From Prevotellaceae bacterium (GTDB taxonomy: Bacteria > Bacteroidota > Bacteroidia > Bacteroidales > Paludibacteraceae): a stretch of 64,000 nt of DNA. Of this stretch, positions 27,192 to 38,000 are shown one piece after another. The position numbers were made by a program, and so were the translations under genes. Where the stretch lies: positions 16,330 to 80,329 of the forward strand of contig JACJXK010000010.1 in the NCBI GenBank assembly GCA_020636675.1. The letters are read 5' to 3'. The notes beneath the pieces are model-generated. The model made no database searches, was not told where the DNA came from, and saw only the letters and a list, made by a program, of their open reading frames with translations. The number at the start of each line of letters is the position of its first letter. The stretch's first letter is position 1.

Positions 27192-27806
27192 TTATTTTTC
27201 CGACATTATCTTCTCCATCATCTCGATTCCCTTGCTGGTGGCGATGCCTCTGAAAAATATCAGGCACAAGGTCTTATATACCTCCATGAAGTGGGTTTTG
27301 CTGGTGTTGAATTGCTGTGCCGAGAATATTAGCTCCATCTCTTCCGCAAGGAGAAGGCTGAGGTTGTTCGGGTCAAAGTCTTTTACGATAAATCCTTCGT
27401 CCATGCCTTTCTTGAAAATCTCGGAGCTCTTTTTCAGATGAAGGGCTTTCGCCTTTTCTCTCTCTTTGTTTATTTCTGGAAAATATTTCTTTATGTCTTC
27501 AATGAACTTTTTGTCGACACGCTGCATCCCTTCCAGATTTGCCTTGTATATTTTTAAGAGAGCTTCGAATGCGTTGCTTGATTCTGCGAATACCTTTCTC
27601 GACATGGATTTCTTCATCTCCTCGAAGAATGCCAAGCACTCTTTCACAAGGCTCTTCTTGTCCCGAAATAATTCGTATAAGGTCCTTTTGGACATTCCCA
27701 ACTGTTCTGCCAGCTCGTCCATAGTTATGCCCTTTATGCCATTGGAAGCAAACTTCCATGCTGCGTATTCTATAACTCGTGCCCTTATTTCTGTTTCTGA
27801 ACTCAT
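27192..27806 (-). CDS. TetR-family regulator of the efflux operon
   Basis: 204 residues, normal for the family. The N-terminal helix-turn-helix is ITMDELAEQLGMSKRTLYELFRDKKSLV (about residues 27-54, with the recognition helix in SKRTLYELF). The remaining 150 residues are helical and would bind an inducer in the cytoplasm. It is the first gene of the TetR-TolC-MFP-RND-PII set, all on the minus strand. An inverted repeat AAAACTTT / AAAGTTTT sits at the promoter just upstream, so autorepression with control of the pump is likely. The inducer is unknown. Confidence 0.92.
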   Translation of the reverse strand: MSSETEIRARVIEYAAWKFASNGIKGITMDELAEQLGMSKRTLYELFRDKKSLVKECLAFFEEMKKSMSRKVFAESSNAFEALLKIYKANLEGMQRVDKKFIEDIKKYFPEINKEREKAKALHLKKSSEIFKKGMDEGFIVKDFDPNNLSLLLAEEMELIFSAQQFNTSKTHFMEVYKTLCLIFFRGIATSKGIEMMEKIMSEK

Positions 27807-27883
27807 TTCTATATTCCTTGATTTCTTTGTTGGCTTTCCTCTCTTTTCTCTTTTGGAGATGCTTTCCCATTTTCAAGTGGATG

Positions 27884-27891
27884 CAAATTTA
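27884..27891 (-). promoter_or_regulatory. -7 box of the efflux operon
   Basis: TAAATTTG on the minus strand fits TAnnTTTG, with a near-consensus TTTA 19 bases upstream (27914-27911). The TetR start codon is about 78 bases downstream. Confidence 0.55.
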
Positions 27892-27896
27892 GGCAA

Positions 27897-27922
27897 AAAA
27901 CTTTAGAAACTAAAAAAGTTTT
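27897..27922. promoter_or_regulatory. Probable TetR operator
   Basis: AAAACTTT at 27897-27904 and AAAGTTTT at 27915-27922 are exact inverted copies 10 bases apart. The pair straddles the -33 region of the efflux promoter, where a TetR dimer would block RNA polymerase. Confidence 0.5.
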
Positions 27923-28202
27923 TTGTGTTTTCATGTTATTTAACACAGAACGGCTGGTTGTTTTCTCTCTTGTTAAGTAAGGTTATATATAATGGTCTAA
28001 AATTCATGAAATAAGGTCTGCTTTTTCTTTCGGGACGGTTGGTATAAGCCTAATTCATTCCCTGTTTCGAATCGTGTGGGAATTGAAAGCATTTGCCTTT
28101 ATGTCTGCAACCTGTATTTGTTAAAACGGTTCACATTAGTACAACCTATAGTTCTTCTCTTGACAATTTGAATTTTTGAATATAGACTTTCTGTTTCGCT
28201 AT
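27923..28202. other. Intergenic, no gene seen
   Basis: No coding frame, hairpin or promoter motif that I can support. It separates the efflux operon from the shortened repeat copy. Confidence 0.4.
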
Positions 28203-28515
28203 TAGTGATTGTGAAAAAAAAACAACTTGGTGAAGTCGTTGCATTGTCGGCAAAATGCCACGTAGATTAACGGACGGAAACTATACGATGGACGTTTTTT
28301 ATCGTCCCTTTTCTTCGGTAGTCCGATAATTGCCTTTGGCCGCGGAGTAGGGGATGTGCGTGCCGCAGCGGGAAGAAACCTTTTTGTCCGAGGCAAGAGA
28401 GAATAAAAAAGGTTTTAGCGGAGGAACTTGTCGTACCTCTAGGAAAGCGGACAGCATCGCAGGTGCTACAAATAGATAATGCCTACGGCATTTTGTCAAA
28501 GTCGTCATAATTTGA
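28203..28515 (+). repeat. Structured intergenic repeat, copy A (shortened)
   Basis: Same orientation as copies B (40167) and C (53915). Shared landmarks, in order: a left end AGTGATTGTGAAAA, GCCTTTGGCCGCGGAG, the stem AAACCTTTTT / AAAAAGGTTT, GCGGAGG, then AATGCCTACGGCATT and TTTGTCAAA. It lacks the long hairpin block after the GCAGG motif and the final hairpin with a T tail. Short frames in it are not conserved between copies as proteins with starts, so it is treated as non-coding. Confidence 0.75.
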
Positions 28516-28706
28516 TTTTTTTTTTGACAATTATTTAAATGAATTTTTTGGAAAATTCCAGCAAAACCGGAAAGTTTTAAAAAAAACGTTGTTTCTGATA
28601 AAATACTTTGAGGGATGCGAAAAAATGTATAATTTAATGGTTGTGAATTGAAGATGTTTGTGGGCTTGGCTATATCCGGCTATCATTGACATCTCTCAAT
28701 AAATGT
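28516..28706. other. Intergenic, no gene seen
   Basis: AT-rich DNA between repeat copy A and the promoter of the giant gene. I see no feature. Confidence 0.4.
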
Positions 28707-28730
28707 AAAGAAATAGAGTGCTATTTCTTT
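28707..28730. promoter_or_regulatory. Perfect hairpin/palindrome at the giant-gene promoter
   Basis: AAAGAAATAG and CTATTTCTTT are exact inverted copies around AGTG. The right arm runs into the -33 TTTG, so a bound regulator would compete with RNA polymerase. Confidence 0.55.
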
Positions 28731-28758
28731 GTTTTATTAAATTATGTTCATAATTTTG
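28728..28758 (+). promoter_or_regulatory. Promoter of the giant adhesin gene
   Basis: TTTG at 28728-28731, 19-base spacer, TAATTTTG at 28751-28758: consensus Bacteroidota promoter with ideal spacing. It gives a leader of about 280 bases. Confidence 0.7.
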
Positions 28759-28833
28759 CCAAACCCATGCTTTAGTGATAGATATATGGAAGCGTGGCCG
28801 GGGAGTATAGGAACTAATTACAAATTATATATA

Positions 28834-28858
28834 AGGAAGAAGACACTTCCTCTTTTTT
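28834..28858 (+). terminator. Terminator-like hairpin in the giant-gene leader
   Basis: AGGAAG pairs with CTTCCT over 6 bases and is followed by CTTTTTTG. It lies between promoter and gene, so it could act as an attenuator. Confidence 0.45.
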
Positions 28859-29048
28859 GAAATTTAATTGATTGCATTTCGGGTTGGTCCCTTTATGGAT
28901 AGGGGGAAGCCTTTTAGTTTATGCCGAATTGATTTTACTTATTTGTCTATTTTAAAGAGAGGTGTCTTTGGCTGAAATTTTACCCTTTTATAAGGAGGGA
29001 GTGTATGTTATGGAAAGAAATTTATTACATAGGGAAATACGGGTTGAT

Positions 29049-32000
29049 ATGAAAATCACAACAACATTATGGAAGAGGGGCGTGTTGTCGTTCCTTGCAT
29101 TGCTGGCTGGTGTGGCGATGCTGGAGGCGCAGACTATCAGTGCGGATGAAACGTCTGCGTGTGAAAACGACCCGGTGGTATTGAAGGCCGAAGGTTTCGC
29201 CTCTTCGGTGAAAGCTATTGATTGGCTTAGAAGTACGGACGGAACGAACTGGACTACAGTGAGGTCTACCTCCGGAAATGTGGGGACTTTCGTGGATGAT
29301 ATGCCTGGAATGGCTGTCCGTTATAAGGCGAAAGACCAAAACTCGGCAACAATAACCAATACGGTCACTGTGACGTTGAGTACTAATTGTGCCGCAATTT
29401 GCCATACCACATCCACCGGTGATTATTTTTCCGGTACAGACTTCGATCCTGAATCCGGAGTGACAACACCAACTCCTGCAATTCCAAGTGAGGTGGTCAA
29501 TTATTTTGAAGAGAATGACATTACTCTTATTTCTCAGAATTCAACTTATGAAGTTACTACAGATTTGAGTTCCCAGTTTGGTTCGTATGTTCCTTCTCTG
29601 GATGAAGGTGGTAATAGTAACTATTATTATATGTATACGAATCCTCCGAGTAGCTCCCAACCTTTTGAATACCGGTTTAAATGTTCCACGTATGTGGGTA
29701 AGCATTACCGGTATACCATGCGTTTTTATTTGTTGAAGAAGAGCGATAATTGCGGAGGTTCTGCAAAAATAAAATTGGAGACCGGACATGGTAACCAGAC
29801 TACGGATAGGGCTACTCTCGATATCTATGACGATGCCGCAGATGTGAAGATGAAATCGTTGGATATTACTGAGACTTTTGGATCTACAGATCTCAATATA
29901 GGAGGTTCTGATTATGCCAATAAGCTGTTGCGTGTGGAAATCACCTATTATGGTTATTTTCCGGATGACAAATACGATCCGAATAGTGGCACATATAATG
30001 GATTGCAGTATTTTACACTGAAACCTCTATTCCAACAGTTTGATGGCTGCTTTGCTTTGGCCATCGACTATATCTCTGCGGAGATTGAGTCTGTTTGTAT
30101 GAACCGAGGTGCTGTCTGTGTGGGTGAGAGTGCGGTTGTCAATGCGGCTGGTTTCCCTAAAAATGCAAAATATACATGGGAAGTGGAAAATGGAGGTGTA
30201 TGGGAACCTGTTGTTATCGGCGGAATCACTATGGATAGAACCGATTTGCAAAGTGTCAATATTCCAGTCACAACGGTGGGAAAAAAGATATATAGGGTTA
30301 GGGATGCAAATAGTACTGTATCTATTGAATTTACAGTGACAGGTAAGGATTGTGATCCGGTTCAGCCTACCGATATTCTTGGCCCGGAATCTTCTTGTGC
30401 ACCTGTTAATAATTTGAAGTTCTCGGTGTCGCCGGTAGATGCCAACAGCTTGGTCCGTTACTCTTGGGAGATGATAACACCTAGCGGAAACGTTTTGACA
30501 AATAATGTCTCGTTTACAGGTGGTTCCCTTAATCCTGCAGGTAGAGGAGATACGATTTATGTCACTTTGAATGGACAGGCAGAGGAGGGTGAGTATACGC
30601 TGAAGGTGCAGCCTATCATCAAGAGAAATGGAGTGGATGAATTGGTGGGGGCTCCGATAACGCGGACATTTAGGCTACATCAGACTCCTAGCGTCTCTCT
30701 GAAACTTTCCGGTTACGCCGACGGAGTGAGTGAGGGCGACAAGAAACTTTGTCCTTCCGATAAGAATCAACGCATAGTGGCTGTCGCTGATGTGATGCCA
30801 CCGTCCTATTCTGACTATATTTATACTTGGGAACATGCTACTGCCATAGCAAATACGGACAGTGCGGTAGTTAATCTACCGACAGCATCCTCTTGTGATG
30901 GCTCGATGAAGTCGTTGGCTATTGGAGTTACGGTCAGTATCAAGGACATTGGCTGTCCTGCGACGAAATCCAATACCTATACTTTGGAAGACGTTGTAGC
31001 TCCAACTGTCGACTGTGGGTCGTTGACCTCTGCCCAATTGAATTATGTGTTGGGTGCAACTCAGAAGGAAGTGACAGTCGACCTCCCTATTCCGAATTTC
31101 GGCGCCGGTTGTGATTCTAATCCTTCCTTAGATATTGATGTGTTGTTTTCCGGTAAGGATGGAACTTCTTTCGTGAAGAATTTCCATATAGAAAAGAAGA
31201 ATTTGGCAACTGCCGACAAGAAGGTGACTCTTCCTGCCGGTACGGCAGCCGTGACTTATACGGTGACGGATGGTTGTGGGAAGACTGCTTCCTGTACGGC
31301 AACGATTACGGTGGTAGACAATACCGCTCCAAAAATTGATTGTGACAAAATAAAATCATATACAGCCCATTTGTCTAAACAGGAAGCCTGTGTGGCTGTG
31401 CCCGGTTATGCTCCTACGGAGTTGCCTATGTTGACGGCTCCTGTCTTGACGGACATGAACGGAGTGGATGGCAACATTACAGGAATATATATGGGACGCA
31501 GGGAAAACTGTGTGTCTGAACCTGCCGCATCGCCATCTTTGTTCACGGAGTCAATCGGACTGAATGCCAGCTATAAGTTGGGAACATCTTATATCCTTTG
31601 GGCTTTCACGGATAAGTCTGGTAATACCTCTTACTGCTTGTCGTCTGTTTCTGTGATTGATGACAAAGAGCCTACGCTAAATTGTCCGGCTGATGCCGAT
31701 TTAGGAGATATTGCCGCTAATGTGGGCACCTGTTCCTTGTCTTTGGACTCTTTGTTGGTCAAGATGCCGCAAGGCCAAAAGCCTTCGGCTACCGATAACT
31801 GTTCGTCTAGCAGCAGCATCACCGCAAAGATGTATTACCGTAAGGTGGGCGACGCTACTTGGATTGAGATTGTCGACCCTACGGCACTCCTCTTTGATAA
31901 AGGCGTGCAATATGAGTTGGATTGGCGTTTCTACAAGAAAACAACTAGTGCGTCGGTAGACAAAACGGTATATGTGGATTGTCCTCAGACATTCAAGGTC

Positions 32001-35000
32001 GTAGATAAGGAGGCTCCGGACTTCGACTGCGAATCGTTGCAGGATATCCGTGTCATGGCAAACAGTTATCGTCTATGGCATAGGGACAATGGAGGATATT
32101 GGTCTACGGAGTATGATGACTTCGCTTCCGGATCCGGATCAAGCTCGGAATCGGATTATGTCTTCTCCCTGAAGCCATATTTTGATGACAAGACACTTCA
32201 GATGCATGGGGATGTGACCGACAATTGTGGCGGTGGTGTAAAGGTGAAGATAGAGATAGATAATGTGGACGGAGAGAAAACCGTTATCGCATCTCTCTCT
32301 GCTTTCCAAAAATATGAGTTCCAAATCGGAGCTTCCACTGTTTACTATACCTTCTCTGACGATGCCGATCCTGCCAACTCGAAGACTTGTGAACAGACGG
32401 TTGTTGTCTCTTCCCAAGATGCTCCGATTCCTGATTGTGGCGCATTGCACGATACCGTGCTTTATGCCAATGCAGACTGCGAGGCAACCATGCCGATAGC
32501 TTTGTCGCAGATTCCGACGGCTACCATCAAATACAATAAGGAGGTGAAATACGTAAATGATGAGACATCTGGTTGTAATGCCATCTATGATTATGATCGG
32601 TTGAGTTATCGTAAATCTCTTACCGGAGAACGAACAATGCTTGGTTATCCTTATGCTGTAAAATTAATAAGAGAAGATGGAACATCTGATCTGTGCGAAA
32701 ATATATATACAGATGCAGATACGGTACAAAGCAAGTTGGTTCAACACCGAAAGTACTGGCCGATAGAAACAATTTGTAAAACAGATGTTGTAAGCACATT
32801 GAAGATAAAACGGACGAATTTTGCCTCCGTACCGACATGCGCCACTGCTCCGTTCCATTTGGGAACCAATAAGTTGGTTTGGTATTTCGAAAATGCGGAT
32901 GGATTGAATGATAGTTGTACCACCGTCATTGTGGTGAAAGACACGACAGCTCCGTCTGTTATCTGTGGCGATTGGGAAAAGAACGGTACTTTCTATGCGG
33001 ACGAAGAGTGTAAGGTGCCGGCTTCTGAGGTGGCTCTGAAAAAGCCAACAGCAACAGATCTTCATGCAACGGACAACTGTACGGTATCTTCAGACTTTGA
33101 TATATCTTGGAATAGGACGTTTAATGGCACTACTACAACAGATTTGTCCGCACCGTTTGAGGTTGGAATGACAACCATAAAATGGATTGTCAAAGATGAA
33201 TCGGGCAACGCCTCGTTCTGCTACCAAGAGATTGAGGTGTTAGATACTATTGGTCCTAAGTTTGATTGTAGCACATTAGTAGACTTGAAGGTTTCTGCCG
33301 ATGGTGATTGTGAGGCGAAATCCTCTGCGGTTATTGCTGCCGGACTGGTTACTCCGGAGACGGCGGCCGACGATGCTTGTTCGCCTACCGGCGCAACAAT
33401 AAAAGGCGTTGGAGAACGTAGTGACGGAAAAGATATATTTACCGATCCATATCCAAAGGGAACGACCACAATCACATGGACATTCACAGATGGAGTCGGC
33501 AATAAAACGGTTTGTAAACAAAATGTCATAGTGACCGATGATACGGATCCTCTCTTTGTTGATTGTGATGCAATGACGGATGTTGTGGTAAAACTAAATC
33601 CGGAGGAGTGCTCTGCTTCGCTCGACAAGGTGAAGGCGTCTCTTGGTTCTCATACGGCAGAGGATAACTGTACGGGAACGATTGATGGTGTCCCTATGTT
33701 GTTACTGCCGGACGGATCGTTGACGGCATTGCCTTCTGCATTTAAGAAAGATACGACATTTGTTATCGTTTGGGTGTTTGAAGATGAGAGTGGCAATAAG
33801 ACGGAGTGTAGCCAAAAATTGGTGATTAAGGATGTTACTCCTCCAGATCCGTCCGGTTCTTGCCCGGATCCGACGAAGACGGTGACTGCGACCGTTGAAT
33901 GTAGTGTAAGTTACAGCGACTTAGGTCTTTCCCCAATCACCATAGATGATCCTTGCGACGGACCTCTTGTTTCTGAAATGGTCGGAAAGATTAAGCAACA
34001 TGACGGTTCCGTCATCACTTATAGAGGGGAAGCAGAATTGAATGCCGCCACTTATCCTGTTGGAACACATACATTCTATTGGATATTCACAGACAAAGCC
34101 GGACTAAAAGATACTTGCGAGATGCGGCTGACGGTGACAGATGGCATCCTTCCTGTTGTGGAAGACTGTGACGTCGCTAAGGATATTACAGTGACAGTTT
34201 CCGATGATGAGTGTGCCATCCATCCGGAAGATCTGAAAGGTTTGATAGTTCATCCAAAAGCATACGACGAATGTGATGATGAAGCCGCCGGAATAGGAAA
34301 GGTTTTCTTGGATCCTATCATTGAACGTTGGTTTGATGGCTATCGTCTGGACGATGCCGAAGGTAAACCGATAGATTGGGATTCTCAGGATTTTCCAAAG
34401 GGGACTACTACTATAAAATGGATATTTAAAGATAAGGCCGGCAATGAGGTCACTTGTGAAAAACGTGTGACGGTAGAGGATCATACGGCTCCTTATTTCG
34501 ATTGCTCGACACTTGATCCGGATACGCTTCGTCCTGTTGCGTTGGCCGGCCGTTGTGACGTGCAGTTCAATGAAATCACTTTCAATGACTATTATGCCGA
34601 GGATAAGTGTACGACAGACTCGATAAAAGGTGTCTTGACACTGAATGGATCGACGTTCTTGCCTACTGATTACACAATGGAGGTTGGCAAAATTTACACA
34701 TTGCAGTGGGTCTTTGTGGATGAGGACGGAAACAAGAAAACTTGTCCGCAATGGATAGTGCCAAGCCATAGCATGCCGATCAACTTTGACTGCTCTACAT
34801 TGCAGACGGTTGAAAAATTGGCAACGGAAGGCGAATGCACCATCTCTTCTACAGACTTGGCATTGCCTGTCCCTGAAACAAGGGATACTTGTACGAAAGA
34901 GCAGATTGTGGCAACGGGTTCTCGTAGCGACGGACTGGCAATGACGGCCGACTACCCGACGGGAACGACCATTGTGACGTGGACTTTTGTGAGTCCATAC

Positions 35001-38000
35001 AATCTGGATTCTGTCAAGACTTGCGATCAGACAGTTTCTGTTTTAGGCAACAAGAAGTTTGACATAGATTGTGAGACTTTGATCTCCGTGGCCCGCGATA
35101 CAATTAGCGGTTGTGGCACTAGCGATATTGGTGCTGATATTGAGGCTCCGGTAGTGGACGACCCTTGTGCCAATCCTGATTCCTCTTATTTCAAGAGAGT
35201 TGGTGTGGGTACACGTAGTGATGCGTTGGCATTGACAGATCCTTATCCGTTGGGTGTTACAACTATCAAATGGATATTTACGGACTTCACCGGCTCGGTA
35301 AAGGACTCTTGTAACCAAGATGTGGTTGTGAAGACGGATCTTGAAGTTGACTTTGATTGTGATTCGCTTACAAAAGATACTATCAAGGTGGCTGTGAAAC
35401 CTGGCGAATGTACGGTTTCTTCTGATAAGTTGAACTTGCATTTCCCTAAGGCGGCCAATCCTTGTACCGGTGATTCTATAGAAGGTGTCCCTTCCCGTCA
35501 GGGAGGATTGTCAATGTCCGATCCTTATCATACGGGTATGACGAAGATCACGTGGACATTCACGGACACAACGGGTATTTTGGCAAAACCAGTTTCTACT
35601 TGTTTCCAATGGGTGCAGGTGGGTGATGTTAATAAAGTGCCGGTAGATTGTGATAATATGCCGGATACGTTGATAAAACTGCCGGAGAATGATTGTGAGA
35701 TATTGTTCAAGGAGTTGAACTTTAATATACCTCCGGTTTATGACTTGTGTACGGGAGTTCATATCGACTCCGTTGTAACCCGTACTTCGGGTGCGGCGTT
35801 GGATGATCCGTTTAAGGTGGGCAGGGATACCATCTATTGGGATTATTCGTTCGAAGGTCAAGATTTCAGATGTACGCAGATTATTGCGGTGAAAGATAGC
35901 ATGGCTCCTGAATTCGATTGTTCTACGTTGGATACAATCCGCTTGGCTTCGGTTCCCGGTAAGTGCTATACCGATTTGGACAGTGTCTTGGCAGAGTTTC
36001 CTAATCCACTGCCAACGGCAACGGAGGTCTGTACGGGACAGAAGATCGAAGGTAAATATGCTCAGGCTGATGGTTCTCCATTGCCTTCTAAAATAGCTGT
36101 GGGTGATACGCTCTTTGTCTATTGGACATTTATGGATACGGCGATCAATCTTGTTCCGAAGATTTGTGAACAACCGGTGATTGTGATTGGAGACTTGGAG
36201 CCGGAGGTTAATTGTGACGAGATAATGCCTATCAATATTTATATAGAGAGTGGATGTGATACCACACTGAAGCCAATAGATATTGTCACTCCGTTCGCAT
36301 TGGACGCTTGTACAAAGGATACGGTTTATGGCGTGGCTACCCGTTCGGATGGGAATGAATTGTTCTCCAAATATCCGGTAGGCGCTACGACGATAACATG
36401 GAAGTTCATAAGTCCATACTCTACGGCTGTCGCCTCTTGCGAACAAGAGGTCCATGTCTATACGGAGAGCCAGCTGATATTTGATTGTGAGACATACTCC
36501 AATGATACGGTCAAGGTGAAAGTTCCGGAAGGGGAGTGCTTTGTGGATGTGACATTGGAAACTCCATTTGCGTTGAATCCTTGTCCTGACAACACGGATC
36601 AAGATACTATTTGGGGTGAGCCTAAGCGTAATGATAATAAACTTATCTCCGATCCATTCCCTACCGGAATAACAAAGGTGGAATGGACGTTCACCGACCA
36701 TTCCGGTACGTTGCGTGATAGTATAATCATGTGTACTAAGGTTGTTCAAGTAGGTGACGTGAATGAAATTCCGGTGAAGTGCGAAAATATTCCGGATACG
36801 GTGTTCGTGCTAGAACCGAATGATTGTGACATCAACTGGAGCGAGATGAACTTCAATGTCCCTGATGTGAAGGATTTGTGTACAGGAGCGTTGGTTACGC
36901 CAACTTTTGATCGTACATCTGGCATCGATATGTCGCTTCCTTTCAAGGTGGGTGTGGATACGGTAAAATGGCATTATGACTTCTCGGGACAGACATATAC
37001 CTGCTCGCAGGTGATAAAGGTGAAGGATAGCATGGAGCCAGAATTTGATTGTTCTACGTTGGATACGATAAGGATGAAGTCTTTGGCGGGTGAGTGTTAT
37101 ACTACACTGGATAGTCTGAAACTTGCGTTGGGTAATCCGGAGGCGTTGGATAAATGTAGTGATAAGAAGATTCCGGGAGTGCCGACCATGATGGACGGAT
37201 CGGCTTTGCCTTCGCAGATAGCAGTGGGCGATACGTTGATCGTGAAGTGGACCTTCTTTGATGATACAATAAATACTGTCGCTAAGGTTTGCGAACAGGC
37301 TGTTCTCGTAATTGGTGACGGAGAACCGAAATTCGAATGTTCTTCTTTGAAGGATACGGTCCTCTATTTGCAGTTGGTTGATGAGTGCGAACTGCCAGCA
37401 GGTAGGTTGACGCTGAATGTTCCGGTAGCAAAAGACTCCTGCACGGATGCGGATGTTCCGGGTGTGGCCACCCGTTTGGATGGCGCCAATCTGACCGACG
37501 TTTACCCTAAGGGTACTACGGAGGTAAGTTGGACATTTATCAGTCCATATAGCACTGCAACCAGAACATGTTCTCAAAATGTGATTGTAAAAGATACGTT
37601 CCCTCCTGTGCTCTCTTGTGAGACACTGAAGGATACCATAAAGGTGAGGATTACCACCTCCTCTGCTTCCGACAATTCGGTGACTTCTGCTGAGGCGGAG
37701 GCTGCAGGTCTGGTTGCTCCTTCGGTGACCGACCCTTGTGACGGAAACATCACGGCGGTTGGTTCTCGTGACGATGGTAAAACCATGCAGGATGTTTATC
37801 CATTAGGCTCTACCAATATAGTGTGGACCTATACGGACAAATCCGGCAATTCGGATACTTGCCGTCAGGTGGTTCTGGTGGAAGACTGGATTTTGGATAC
37901 GTTGTATTGTCCTCAGGATTTGGAAGGAAAGACATTCTCTTGTGTGACCGGAGTTCCTGATCCTTACGCTACATTTGAAGAGTTCAAGTTGGCGGGAGGT

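Noticed and set aside
35511..36749. 412-codon frame antisense to the giant adhesin gene
   Set aside because: Shadow of a repetitive, codon-biased gene; several similar antisense frames occur along it at the repeat period.
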